64,000 nucleotides of DNA from NCBI RefSeq assembly GCF_032878955.1, contig NZ_CP043839.1, positions 3,720,001 through 3,784,000 of the forward strand. The letters run 5' to 3'. Made by a program: the position numbers and the translations under genes. Origin of the DNA: Butyricimonas paravirosa (GTDB taxonomy: Bacteria; Bacteroidota; Bacteroidia; Bacteroidales; Marinifilaceae). Positions 35,606 through 44,056 of this stretch are shown here, piece after piece (position 1 is the stretch's first letter; the number at the start of each line of letters is the position of its first letter). The notes below the pieces were generated by a model. The model saw only the letters and a list, made by a program, of their open reading frames with translations, had not been told where the DNA came from and made no database searches.

Positions 35606-37414
35606 TTATTCTATCGTTTTGCTTCTTCTTTTCCTTTCGTTTTCATCGAGGTAAATCTTGCGAAGCCTCATGGATTTCGGGGTGACTTCCACGTATTCGT
35701 CCTCTTTGATGTATTCGAGAGCCTCTTCCAAGCTGAAAAGGATGGGAGGAGCGATGTTTGTCTTCTCGTCGGAACCACTGGCACGCATATTGGTCAGTTT
35801 TTTGGACTTGCACACGTTAATCACGATGTCATCCTGCCGGGTACTTTCACCGATCACCTGTCCGGCGTAAACCTCGTCTCCCGGGTTGATGAAGAATCTA
35901 CCTCTATCTTGCAGTTTGTTGATGGCATAAGCGAATGAATCTCCGGTTTCCATGGCGATCAAAGAGCCGTTGGTACGCATTTCAATTTCTCCGGCGTAGG
36001 GTTCGAAACCTTTCAAACGGTGGGACATGACAGCCTCTCCGGCAGTAGCGGTAAGTAGATTACTTCTCAGACCGATGATTCCCCGTGAAGGAATATTAAA
36101 CGTCAGATGTACCCGTTCGTCACGATGTTCCATGTTGGTCATGACTCCCTTGCGACGGTTTACCATCTCGATGGCTTTTCCCGACACTTCTTCCGGGAGG
36201 TCGATGGTCAGTTCCTCGACAGGTTCGCATTTCACCCCGTTTACTTCTTTGATGATCACTTTCGGTTGACCAACCTGTAATTCGTAACCTTCACGACGCA
36301 TGGTTTCGATCAGCACGCTCAAGTGAAGTACACCACGTCCGAACACGACGAATGAATCAGCTGTCAGGCCCGGTTCCACCCGTAAGGCCAGATTCTTCTC
36401 CAGCTCCCGGTCCAGACGTTCCTTGATGTGGCGGGAGGTCACGTATTTACCGTCCCGGCCAAAGAATGGCGAGTCGTTGATGGTGAACAACATACTCATG
36501 GTTGGTTCGTCGATTGCGATAGGAGCCAGTGCTTCCGGGTTCTCGAAGTCTGCGATGGTATCACCGATCTCGAATCCCTCGATCCCGACAAGCGCACAGA
36601 TTTCTCCACATTGCACCTCGTCAACTTTCTGTTTTCCCATTCCCTCGAAAGTCATTAAATCTTTGATGCGGGTTTTAACCAGTGTTACACCGTCTCTTTT
36701 GCAGAGGGTGACTGGCATACCGGATTTTAATGTTCCGCGGGTCAGTTTACCAATGGCAATTCGTCCCACGTAAGAGGAGTATTCCAGAGACGTGATTAGC
36801 ATCTGCGGGGTTCCTTCCTGTATTTTCGGGGCGGGAATATCTTTGATGATGGCATCCAATAACGGGGTAATGTCCGTCGTGGGTTTGTGCCAGTCGGTGG
36901 ACATCCAACCTTGTTTGGCACTACCGTAAACTACGGTGAAGTCCAATTGTTCTTCCGTGGCATCCAAAGAGAACATCAAGTCGAATACTTGCTCGTACAC
37001 GAAGTCCGGACGACAGTTCGGTTTGTCTACCTTGTTCACGACAACGATCGGTTTCTTGCCGAGGGCAAGCGCTTTTTGAAGTACGAAACGTGTTTGAGGC
37101 ATGGTACCTTCAAAAGCGTCAACCAATAATAATACTCCGTCAGCCATGTTCAACACGCGTTCCACCTCTCCACCGAAGTCGGCGTGGCCCGGGGTATCGA
37201 TAATATTAATCTTGTAATCTTTATAATGAACGGATACGTTCTTGGCTAGGATGGTGATCCCTCGTTCTCTCTCCAGGTCGTTGTTATCCAGCAATAGATC
37301 ACCCGTATTTTCTGTTTCTCTGAATAAGTTTCCTTGAAAAATCATTTTGTCGACCAATGTGGTTTTCCCGTGGTCAACGTGCGCGATAATCGCGATGTTT
37401 CTAATCTTCTGCAT
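35606..37414 (-). CDS. typA: Ribosome-associated GTPase TypA/BipA
   Basis: A 602-residue translational GTPase with G1 AHVDHGKTTL (residues 10-19), G3 DTPGHADF and G4 NKVDKPN, followed by EF-G-like domains and the TypA-specific C-terminal domain (DEKTNIAPPILFSLEEALEYI). It assists ribosome assembly and stress adaptation. Length is typical. It has its own promoter and terminator. Confidence 0.97.
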   Translation of the reverse strand: MQKIRNIAIIAHVDHGKTTLVDKMIFQGNLFRETENTGDLLLDNNDLERERGITILAKNVSVHYKDYKINIIDTPGHADFGGEVERVLNMADGVLLLVDAFEGTMPQTRFVLQKALALGKKPIVVVNKVDKPNCRPDFVYEQVFDLMFSLDATEEQLDFTVVYGSAKQGWMSTDWHKPTTDITPLLDAIIKDIPAPKIQEGTPQMLITSLEYSSYVGRIAIGKLTRGTLKSGMPVTLCKRDGVTLVKTRIKDLMTFEGMGKQKVDEVQCGEICALVGIEGFEIGDTIADFENPEALAPIAIDEPTMSMLFTINDSPFFGRDGKYVTSRHIKERLDRELEKNLALRVEPGLTADSFVVFGRGVLHLSVLIETMRREGYELQVGQPKVIIKEVNGVKCEPVEELTIDLPEEVSGKAIEMVNRRKGVMTNMEHRDERVHLTFNIPSRGIIGLRSNLLTATAGEAVMSHRLKGFEPYAGEIEMRTNGSLIAMETGDSFAYAINKLQDRGRFFINPGDEVYAGQVIGESTRQDDIVINVCKSKKLTNMRASGSDEKTNIAPPILFSLEEALEYIKEDEYVEVTPKSMRLRKIYLDENERKRRSKTIE

Positions 37415-37447
37415 TTTGCTCCTATGGTATTAAATCCAAATAGGGCG

Positions 37448-37455
37448 CAAAGTTA
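37448..37455 (-). promoter_or_regulatory. -7 promoter element of typA
   Basis: TAACTTTG on the minus strand, about 33 bases before the start codon. The same octamer precedes fba and the minus-strand cob operon. Confidence 0.5.
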
Positions 37456-37470
37456 GTATTTTTTTAAAGA

Positions 37471-37493
37471 AAAGGGGCTCATTGAGCCCCTTT
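37471..37493 (-). terminator. Terminator of fba
   Basis: A 10-bp stem AAAGGGGCTC (37471-37480) with GAGCCCCTTT (37484-37493), loop of 3. T runs occur on both strands; it lies 2 bases past the fba stop. Confidence 0.88.
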
Positions 37494-37495
37494 TT

Positions 37496-38491
37496 TTATT
37501 CTACCCTGTTGGCACTTCCTAAAACGTGTACCGTTTTGTGCTTGTATAATTCTTTTAATGCATCTCTGGCGGGGCCTAGGTACTTACGCGGGTCGAATTC
37601 TGCCGGCTTGTTTGCGAAGACTTCACGAACGGCTGCGGTCATTGCCAAACGACCGTCGGAGTCGATGTTGATTTTGCATACGGCAGAAGTTGCGGCTCTA
37701 CGCAATTGTTCTTCGGGGATACCTACGGCGTCTTTTAATGCACCGCCATATTTATTGATAATAGCAACTTTGTCTTGTGGTACGGAGGATGATCCGTGAA
37801 GAACGATCGGGAATCCGGGGATACGTCTTTCGATTTCTTCCAGGATGTCGAAACGTAATGGGGGAGGAACGAGGATTCCGTCCGCGTTACGGGTACATTG
37901 CTCCGGTTTGAATTTATTTGCCCCGTGGGAAGTTCCGATGGAGATGGCCAATGAATCCACTCCGGTTTTCTTCACGAAGTCTTCCACCAAGTCCGGGCTG
38001 GTGTAAACGCTGGCTGCGGCAACCACGTCGTCTTCGATTCCGGCCAGTACTCCAAGTTCACCTTCTACGGTAACATCATATTTATGAGCATATTCAACCA
38101 CTTTCTTGGTTAATGCCACGTTCTCGTCATAAGGAAGGGCCGATCCGTCAATCATGACAGAGGAGAATCCCATTTCGATACAAGATACGCACAACTCGTA
38201 CGTGTCGCCATGGTCTAGGTGAAGACAAATTGGAATATTGCATCCAAGTTCTTTGGCATATTCAACCGCACCTTGTGCCATGTAGCGTAAAATGGTTTGA
38301 TTTGCATATTTACGGGCACCGCTGGATACTTGTAAGATAACAGGAGATTTAGTTTCCACGCAAGCTGCAACAATAGCCTGCATTTGCTCCATGTTATTGA
38401 AATTGAAAGCCGGAATAGCATATTTACCTTCCATTGCTTTCTTGAACATTTCTCTGGAATTAACCAGTCCTAAGTCTTTGTAATTAACCAT
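37496..38491 (-). CDS. fba: Class II fructose-1,6-bisphosphate aldolase
   Basis: 331 residues; zinc-dependent glycolytic aldolase splitting fructose 1,6-bisphosphate into two triose phosphates. Metal-site and substrate motifs are LHLDHGDTYE, GTSHGANKF and VLHGSSSVPQ. Length fits the class II type found in Bacteroidales. Single-gene unit with a TAACTTTG promoter element upstream. Confidence 0.96.
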   Translation of the reverse strand: MVNYKDLGLVNSREMFKKAMEGKYAIPAFNFNNMEQMQAIVAACVETKSPVILQVSSGARKYANQTILRYMAQGAVEYAKELGCNIPICLHLDHGDTYELCVSCIEMGFSSVMIDGSALPYDENVALTKKVVEYAHKYDVTVEGELGVLAGIEDDVVAAASVYTSPDLVEDFVKKTGVDSLAISIGTSHGANKFKPEQCTRNADGILVPPPLRFDILEEIERRIPGFPIVLHGSSSVPQDKVAIINKYGGALKDAVGIPEEQLRRAATSAVCKINIDSDGRLAMTAAVREVFANKPAEFDPRKYLGPARDALKELYKHKTVHVLGSANRVE

Positions 38492-38517
38492 AGCTGCTAT
38501 ATTTTATATTCGTGCAT

Positions 38518-38525
38518 CAAAGTTA
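38518..38525 (-). promoter_or_regulatory. -7 promoter element of fba
   Basis: TAACTTTG on the minus strand, 26 bases before the start codon. Confidence 0.45.
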
Positions 38526-38604
38526 AGCATTAAAAACAGAGATATGCAAGGAAACGAAGGAAAAATTTCAAACGTTTGCGGAGATTGAAAATTCCCTGAA
38601 TTTT

Positions 38605-38701
38605 CAAGTTGCAGGTTAACGGGTTACAAGTTACAGGTTCGAAGTATGAAGGTCCTGTTTTGTCTGAACTTGCAACTTGTTAACCTGTAACTTGTAACTT
38701 G
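38605..38701. repeat. Low-complexity inverted repeat between fba and ung
   Basis: The left arm (38605-38640) is built of words such as CAAGTTGCAGGTTAAC and GGTTACAAGTTACAGGTT, and the right arm (about 38666-38701) is its imperfect complement. The segment is non-coding. Confidence 0.6.
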
Positions 38702-38720
38702 AAATCGCACGGGTGAAAAA

Positions 38721-38745
38721 AAATAGAGTGGTTACCACTCTATTT
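38721..38745 (-). terminator. Terminator overlapping the ung stop codon
   Basis: A perfect 11-bp stem (38721-38731 with 38735-38745) whose 3-base loop is the ung stop codon. On the minus strand a T8 run follows. Confidence 0.85.
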
Positions 38746-39400
38746 CTTTTAAGCCGTGCAATTTCAAATAAGCATTTGCCTGACTGAATTGGTGATTGCC
38801 GAACCAGCCGCCCCGGTTGGCAGACAAGGGGGAGGGGTGTACGGATTTCAGCACCAAATGCCGTTGGGTGTTGATGAAGGCGCCTTTGCGTTGGGCGTAG
38901 GAACCCCAAAGGAAGAAAACGAGGTTTTCTTTTTTCTCGGAAATGATTTTGATGACGGCATCGGTGAAGGTTTCCCAACCTTTGTTTTGATGTGAACCAG
39001 CCTGATGGGCTCTCACGGTCAACGTGGCGTTGAGTAATAGCACTCCCTGTTCCGCCCAGCGTTCGAGGTTGCCGGACGTGGGGACGGGTTTACCCAAATC
39101 GTTATTTATTTCTTTGAAAATGTTCTGTAATGAAGGTGGTTGCTCGATACCTTCCGGGACGGAAAAACAAAGTCCGTGCGCCTGTCCGGGACCGTGGTAC
39201 GGGTCTTGCCCGAGAATGACAACCTTGGTTTGTTCCGCGGGACAATGATCAAAGGCATTGAAAATGAGTTTTCCCGGAGGATATATCTTCGTGGTCTTGT
39301 ACTCGTTTTTCACGAATTGGATCAACTCGGAGAAATAAGGTTTCTCAAATTCATCTTTTAAGAGTTCTTTCCAAGAGGGCTCGATTTTTACGTCAACCAT
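38732..39400 (-). CDS. ung: Uracil-DNA glycosylase (family 1)
   Basis: 222 residues; base-excision repair enzyme removing uracil from DNA. Water-activating loop GQDPYHGPGQAHGL and the Leu-intercalation loop HPSPLSANRG are both present. Length is normal. The last codons and stop form one arm and the loop of its terminator. Confidence 0.97.
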   Translation of the reverse strand: MVDVKIEPSWKELLKDEFEKPYFSELIQFVKNEYKTTKIYPPGKLIFNAFDHCPAEQTKVVILGQDPYHGPGQAHGLCFSVPEGIEQPPSLQNIFKEINNDLGKPVPTSGNLERWAEQGVLLLNATLTVRAHQAGSHQNKGWETFTDAVIKIISEKKENLVFFLWGSYAQRKGAFINTQRHLVLKSVHPSPLSANRGGWFGNHQFSQANAYLKLHGLKEIEW

Positions 39401-39436
39401 AGAATTTTGATTTTAGATTTAATGATTGGGTGATTA

Positions 39437-39476
39437 CCGATTCCGTGATTGGGTGATTCCTGCATCACTGAATCGG
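39437..39476. repeat. Inverted repeat between ung and the cyclotransferase gene
   Basis: CCGATTCCGTGAT (39437-39449) pairs with ATCACTGAATCGG (39464-39476), 12 of 13 positions. It lies within a low-complexity GATTGGGTGATT spacer. Confidence 0.55.
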
Positions 39477-39495
39477 AAATCGTAGAATCACTTAA

Positions 39496-40614
39496 TTATT
39501 TTGTTTTTATCTCAAATAACTTCGGCCAGTGTTTTCCGGTAACGTAAATCGTGCCCTTCTTTTCGTTGTACGCGATACCGTTTAAAACATCGTCGTTCTG
39601 GTCTAGTTTGGCTCTTTCAGAGGCGGAGAGTAGGTTCGGAAGTAGTAGCTCCTGTACTACTTCGCCTGATTCTGGGTCGATGATGACAATCCGGTCTGTG
39701 AGCCATTCGTTTGCCCAGATATAACCGTTTATGTATTCCAGTTCGTTTAAGTTGGTCACCGGACCTTTGTTGTCGAAGACTTCCACGGTTTTGACTACGC
39801 TGAAGAGGTTAGGGTCCAGGTGGTATAAGTTGTGTGAACCGTCACTCATGACGAGTTTGTCACCCATCGTGGTCAGTCCCCAGCCTTGCTCCATAGAGTA
39901 GTCGAATGTCGTTAACAGGGTGAAAGAAGCCAAGTCGTAAACGAATGCTTTCTGGGAAGTCCAGGTAAGCTGGTATATCTTGTCCTTGTAAACCGTGATC
40001 CCCTCTCCGAAATATTGGCTGTCCAACCCCAGCATAGCGAGCGTCTTGTTGTTCTCCAAGTCGATCTTGCGCAGGGTGGATTGGCCTTTGATCCCGGTTC
40101 CCTCGTAGATAATGCCGTCTATATATACTAATCCCTGCGTGGAGGCATCCGTGGCATGGGAATAGGTTTTCACCAGTTGGTATTGAAGTGGTTGGGGTGC
40201 CTTATCCGGTTTCACGATAAAGGATTGGGTTGCTACCCCGCATTTGTTGTTGGGATGGAACGCGATCACTTTGAGCGTGTTGGTACCACATTTTTCTTTC
40301 GGGATTTTGAACACGAATTCCCGGGTTGCGCTGTCGAGCGTGGCAATCTGTTTCTGGTTGAAGAACAGGTGGGCGGAGTCTATTTTATAGTGCTTGTTGT
40401 TCGCGTATACAATTTTGAGTTCCTCGTTAAACCGACAGGTGTCGAATTTCATGGGATACACGAATTGCACGCTTTTCACGTATTTAGGTCCCGTAGTTTT
40501 GCGGCTTTGGGCGCTGTCTACCGTAATCTGGTTCTGGTTCCCTTTACTCTTTTTTTCTCCCTGACAGGCAGAGAGCAACAGGAGCGAAAGTAGTATGTAG
40601 TAGAGATAAGGCAT
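39496..40614 (-). CDS. Glutaminyl-peptide cyclotransferase, secreted
   Basis: A 372-residue lipoprotein precursor (LSACQGEKK). The C-terminal 250 residues match the bacterial/plant five-bladed propeller glutamine cyclotransferases (TQGLVYIDGIIYEGTG, YFGEGITVYKDKIYQLTW, VTNLNELEYINGYIWANEW). It converts N-terminal Gln of exported proteins to pyroglutamate. The roughly 120-residue N-terminal part is an Ig-like extension. In Bacteroidetes, Gln often follows the signal peptide cut, giving this enzyme many substrates. Confidence 0.9.
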   Translation of the reverse strand: MPYLYYILLSLLLLSACQGEKKSKGNQNQITVDSAQSRKTTGPKYVKSVQFVYPMKFDTCRFNEELKIVYANNKHYKIDSAHLFFNQKQIATLDSATREFVFKIPKEKCGTNTLKVIAFHPNNKCGVATQSFIVKPDKAPQPLQYQLVKTYSHATDASTQGLVYIDGIIYEGTGIKGQSTLRKIDLENNKTLAMLGLDSQYFGEGITVYKDKIYQLTWTSQKAFVYDLASFTLLTTFDYSMEQGWGLTTMGDKLVMSDGSHNLYHLDPNLFSVVKTVEVFDNKGPVTNLNELEYINGYIWANEWLTDRIVIIDPESGEVVQELLLPNLLSASERAKLDQNDDVLNGIAYNEKKGTIYVTGKHWPKLFEIKTK

Positions 40615-40632
40615 AATGTATTATGTGATTTA

Positions 40633-40695
40633 GTGATTTATGATTTAGTGATTCTTGTGTTTACGATCAAGTGTAATCACTCAATCGTAAATCAC
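40633..40695. repeat. Inverted repeat between cyclotransferase and cysS genes
   Basis: 21-base arms at 40633-40653 and 40675-40695 are complementary at 19 positions (GTGATTTATGATTTAGTGAT on the left). The sequence is low-complexity and non-coding. Confidence 0.6.
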
Positions 40696-40706
40696 TTCAT
40701 CTGCAA

Positions 40707-42176
40707 TCATTCAAGGTTCCATTCGTAACCGTCCTTCGTGTCTTTTATCTGGATACCTGCGTTTTTCAGCTCGTCGCGGATGCTGTCGGAGGTCGCCCAG
40801 TCCTTGTTCGCCCGGGCGGTTTTCCGCACGTTCATCATGGCGTCGATCACCTTGCCTAGGGCTTGGTTGCTAGCACTGGAGTCCTCTTCTCCCTTGAGAC
40901 CGAGGATGTCGAACACGAAACTGTGGAACAGGTTTTTCAACATTTCCAAGTTTTCCGCGTTGATCTTTTCCGAGCCTGCCGCAATGGAGTTGATGATGCG
41001 GACGCCTTCGAACAAGTGGGCGATTAGTATCGGCGTGTTCAAGTCGTCGTTCATGGCCTCGAAACAGTTCGCTTGCAAGGTGGCGATGTCTACCGTGTTC
41101 TCGTTGGACGCTTTCAACCTGTTAAGTTGTGAAACGGCGGCCATCATTCGCTCGTAACCTTTCTCCGCTGCCTTTAATGCCTCGTTCGAGAAGTCAAGCG
41201 GGCTGCGATAGTGTGCTTGCAGGATGAAGAATCGAACTGTCATGGGGGAGTAAGCTTGTTCCAGCACGTTGTTGTCGCCCGTGAAGAGCTGATCCAGCGT
41301 GATGAAGTTCCCCAGGGATTTACCCATCTTCTGCCCGTTGATGGTCACCATGTTGTTGTGCATCCAGTATTTTACTGCCTCGTGTCCTTGTGCCGCCACG
41401 TTTTGGGCGATTTCACATTCGTGGTGCGGGAATTGCAAGTCCAAACCGCCCCCGTGGATGTCAAATGTTTCTCCCAGGTATTTCTGACTCATGCAGGAAC
41501 ATTCAAGGTGCCAGCCCGGGAATCCTACACCCCAAGGTGAGGGCCAACGCATGATATGTTCCGGGGAGGCCTTTTTCCACAAAGCGAAATCAAACGGGTT
41601 ACGTTTTTCCTGTTGTCCGCTCAGTTCTCTCGTGTTGGCAAACAATTCATCGATTTTACGACCGGATAGTTTACCATAGTGATATTTTTGGTTATAGCGT
41701 TCCACGTCGAAATAGATATTTCCCTCGCTTTCGTAGGCAAAACCGTTTTCGATGATCTGCTTGATTAATTCCTGTTGTTCGATAATGTGACCGGATGCGT
41801 GTGGCTCGATGCTGGGGGGCAGCGTGTTCAGTTGCTCCATGTTTTTGTGGTAACGGTTCGAGTAGAATTGTACCACTTCCATCGGTTCCAATTGTTCCAG
41901 TTTGGCTTTCTTGGCGATCTTGTCTTCTCCCTCATCCGCATCATTCACGAGGTGCCCCACGTCAGTGATGTTGCGGACGTATCTTACCCGGTATCCCATG
42001 AATTTAAGATAACGGAATAACAAGTCAAAGGTGATTGCCGGACGGGCATGGCCCAGATGAGCGTCCCCGTATACGGTCGGTCCACAAACATATAATCCTA
42101 CGAAAGGCGGGTTAATGGGTTCAAATAACTCTTTTTTTCGACTTAACGTGTTGTATATCGTTAACTTGTTTTCCAT
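40707..42176 (-). CDS. cysS: Cysteinyl-tRNA synthetase
   Basis: 489 residues; class I synthetase. The HIGH-type motif is in GDAHLGHARP (about 36-45), preceded by the zinc Cys in YVCGPT; further zinc ligands are in LECSCMS and PHHECEIA. The KMSKS loop is KMGKSLGNF. Length is normal. It stands in its own unit with a TACTTTTG promoter element. Confidence 0.97.
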   Translation of the reverse strand: MENKLTIYNTLSRKKELFEPINPPFVGLYVCGPTVYGDAHLGHARPAITFDLLFRYLKFMGYRVRYVRNITDVGHLVNDADEGEDKIAKKAKLEQLEPMEVVQFYSNRYHKNMEQLNTLPPSIEPHASGHIIEQQELIKQIIENGFAYESEGNIYFDVERYNQKYHYGKLSGRKIDELFANTRELSGQQEKRNPFDFALWKKASPEHIMRWPSPWGVGFPGWHLECSCMSQKYLGETFDIHGGGLDLQFPHHECEIAQNVAAQGHEAVKYWMHNNMVTINGQKMGKSLGNFITLDQLFTGDNNVLEQAYSPMTVRFFILQAHYRSPLDFSNEALKAAEKGYERMMAAVSQLNRLKASNENTVDIATLQANCFEAMNDDLNTPILIAHLFEGVRIINSIAAGSEKINAENLEMLKNLFHSFVFDILGLKGEEDSSASNQALGKVIDAMMNVRKTARANKDWATSDSIRDELKNAGIQIKDTKDGYEWNLE

Positions 42177-42207
42177 GATACTATAATGCTTTATTGATAT
42201 GATTCAA

Positions 42208-42215
42208 CAAAAGTA
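42208..42215 (-). promoter_or_regulatory. -7 promoter element of cysS
   Basis: TACTTTTG on the minus strand fits TAnnTTTG, 31 bases before the cysS start. Confidence 0.45.
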
Positions 42216-42301
42216 GAAATTTTCTCCTTGAAAATGACGGGAAAGGGTAAATTAATGCCTTATTCTTGTCATTCATGGTTTGTTTCTCGTTTGTTGTTAC
42301 T

Positions 42302-43108
42302 CTAGTTTTTCTTGTATTTCAACGCTTCCGGGATGGCCTCTTTTAGTTTGGCAATCCGTTTTGTGTCGGCAGGGTGAGTGGATAGGAATTCGGGCTGCTT
42401 GCCTGTTGATGCGTTTGCCATACGGGTCCAGAAAGCGACAGCCTCATTCGGGTCGTAGCCGGCCATAGCCATGAAGATCAGTCCCAAGTGATCCGCCTCG
42501 TACTCGTGTTTACGGGAGAAGGGGAGTGTGATTCCTACGTTGGTTCCCATACCTATCGCGGCAGCCAAGATGGCTTTTCTCGCATCACTCTGGTCGTGAC
42601 CAAGGATTTCGGTGGCAGCGGCCTGCCCGTATTGTATGAGTGCCTGCTGGCTCATGCGCTCGTTGCTGTGGTGAGCCACGGCGTGGGCGATCTCGTGCCC
42701 CATGACGACAGCGATTCCTGCGTCATTCTGACAGTAGGGTAATATCCCCTCGTAGAAAACGACCTTACCTCCCGGCATACACCATGCGTTGGGTTCGTTG
42801 CTGGCCACGAGGTTGAATTCCCATTGAAAATTGGCAATCTGGTCTTGCAGCCCATTTGTGGCAAGATATTGTTCAACGGCTTTCGAGATCTTTGCCCCGA
42901 CATTTTTGATCCGTTGTTTATTGACGGCATCGGTGGATAGCTTGTTTTCCTTTAAAAAGCTACTGTATGAGGTTAAACTCATGGAGACCATTTGGTCTTC
43001 CGGGAATAGGATAAGTTGGTGTCTTCCCGTAAGCGGCACGGTGGCGCATCGGAAGAAAAGCAGAACGATTCCTACGATGAACGTAAGACGTAAAATGGTT
43101 CTTTTCAT
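42302..43108 (-). CDS. M48 family metalloprotease lipoprotein (YggG/LoiP-like)
   Basis: A 268-residue lipoprotein precursor (FFRCATVPLTGRHQL). The zinc motif HEIAHAVAHH (His at about residues 138 and 142) and the third ligand in EYEADHLG are present; the CATVPxTGR(HQL) opening is typical of envelope M48 proteases. Probably acts in envelope protein quality control. It is divergent from the ECF sigma gene and shares its regulatory region. Confidence 0.93.
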   Translation of the reverse strand: MKRTILRLTFIVGIVLLFFRCATVPLTGRHQLILFPEDQMVSMSLTSYSSFLKENKLSTDAVNKQRIKNVGAKISKAVEQYLATNGLQDQIANFQWEFNLVASNEPNAWCMPGGKVVFYEGILPYCQNDAGIAVVMGHEIAHAVAHHSNERMSQQALIQYGQAAATEILGHDQSDARKAILAAAIGMGTNVGITLPFSRKHEYEADHLGLIFMAMAGYDPNEAVAFWTRMANASTGKQPEFLSTHPADTKRIAKLKEAIPEALKYKKN

Positions 43109-43128
43109 AAGCTGAATAATTGAACGGT

Positions 43129-43151
43129 TATATTTTAAGTGCTAAAATATA
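43129..43151. promoter_or_regulatory. Inverted repeat between the M48 and ECF sigma genes
   Basis: TATATTTTA-AGTGC-TAAAATATA is a perfect 9-bp inverted repeat in the divergent control region. The part from AAGTGC onward is repeated at 57903. Confidence 0.55.
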
Positions 43152-43227
43152 ATACGGATTTGATATTTGCAATGTTTTATTACGTACTTGTTTACATTTG
43201 TTGATATGATGTAAAGAGAATATTTTA

Positions 43228-43235
43228 TACCTTTG
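43228..43235 (+). promoter_or_regulatory. -7 promoter element of the ECF sigma gene
   Basis: TACCTTTG fits TAnnTTTG, 21 bases before the chosen ATG at 43257. A TTTG/TTG lies 24-27 bases upstream, a slightly long spacer. The element overlaps the in-frame TTG at 43233, which argues against that start. Confidence 0.55.
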
Positions 43236-43256
43236 TGCCAAAGTGAACGTGAAAAT

Positions 43257-43844
43257 ATGCAACAGAAGGATGTTCAGATATGTGATTTACTGAAAAATAA
43301 GGATGCGAAAGGGATGGAATTCCTTTTCGAGGAATATTATAAGCCTTTGGTTGTGTGGGGGGATACTTTTTTGAACGATGTTTCCCGGTCGGAGGATTTG
43401 GTTCAGGATTTTCTGATTAAATTGTGGGAAAAACGGATCGGGGAAAAATTGGAACCTTCAACGTTACGATCTTATCTTTTTGTTTCTATTCGTAACTTGG
43501 CGTTAAATGCTAAAGTGAAAGTTGATCCCGTACGGTATGTTTGTGATTTTGCCCATCTTGAAAAACCGTGGGAGGAGTATGACAATATTGAAGAAGAGGT
43601 TATTCAACGGATAGAGCGTGAAATCAAAAAATTGCCTTCCCGGAGTCGTGACATAATTGAATGTGTATACCTGAAAGGAATGCGATATAAGGAGGTTGCG
43701 GCAGAGTTGAATATTTCTGTGGCAACGGTCAATACTTTATTGGTAAATGCCTTGAAAAAGTTAAGGCAGACTACGGGTAAGGAAGAAAGTATTTTAATAT
43801 ATTGGTTGTGCCTGTCTTGTTGTAAATCAGTAGCCAAAGCGTGA
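43257..43844 (+). CDS. ECF-type RNA polymerase sigma-70 factor
   Basis: About 195 residues. Region 2 is visible as GMEFLFEEYYKPLVVWGDTFL..SEDLVQDFLIKLWEK and region 4 as LPSRSRDIIECVYLKGMRYKEVAAELNISVATV (helix-turn-helix). It directs transcription of the adjacent SusC/SusD operon when released by the FecR protein encoded next. The C-terminal tail has a short Cys-rich hydrophobic stretch (YWLCLSCCKS) that is unusual. Confidence 0.94.
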   Translation: MQQKDVQICDLLKNKDAKGMEFLFEEYYKPLVVWGDTFLNDVSRSEDLVQDFLIKLWEKRIGEKLEPSTLRSYLFVSIRNLALNAKVKVDPVRYVCDFAHLEKPWEEYDNIEEEVIQRIEREIKKLPSRSRDIIECVYLKGMRYKEVAAELNISVATVNTLLVNALKKLRQTTGKEESILIYWLCLSCCKSVAKA

Positions 43845-43939
43845 TCTCGTGAATTGTACTTCATTTTAATGTGTTAAATAATGTTTCTCGTTCAATGACT
43901 TTGCTTTTGAATCTGTATTATATATAGAACATGGATCGT

Positions 43940-43967
43940 GTATTATTTAACGATCGTTTAATAATAC
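43940..43967. promoter_or_regulatory. 28-bp near-perfect palindrome between sigma and fecR
   Basis: It centres on TTTAACGATCGTTTAA, with one mismatch per arm. Its core resembles the palindrome upstream of the fimbrial operon (TTTAAACGAACGTTTAAA at about 14296-14313; 14 of 18 positions alike). It may be an operator or a stem-loop between the two genes. Confidence 0.5.
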
Positions 43968-44056
43968 TCGTAATTATTTGCATTTATTGTCTCTTGTGTA
44001 ATGCTTTCTACTTAGTAATCAAGTCTCTTTAATTTAAAACAAGTCTCTTCTACTAA

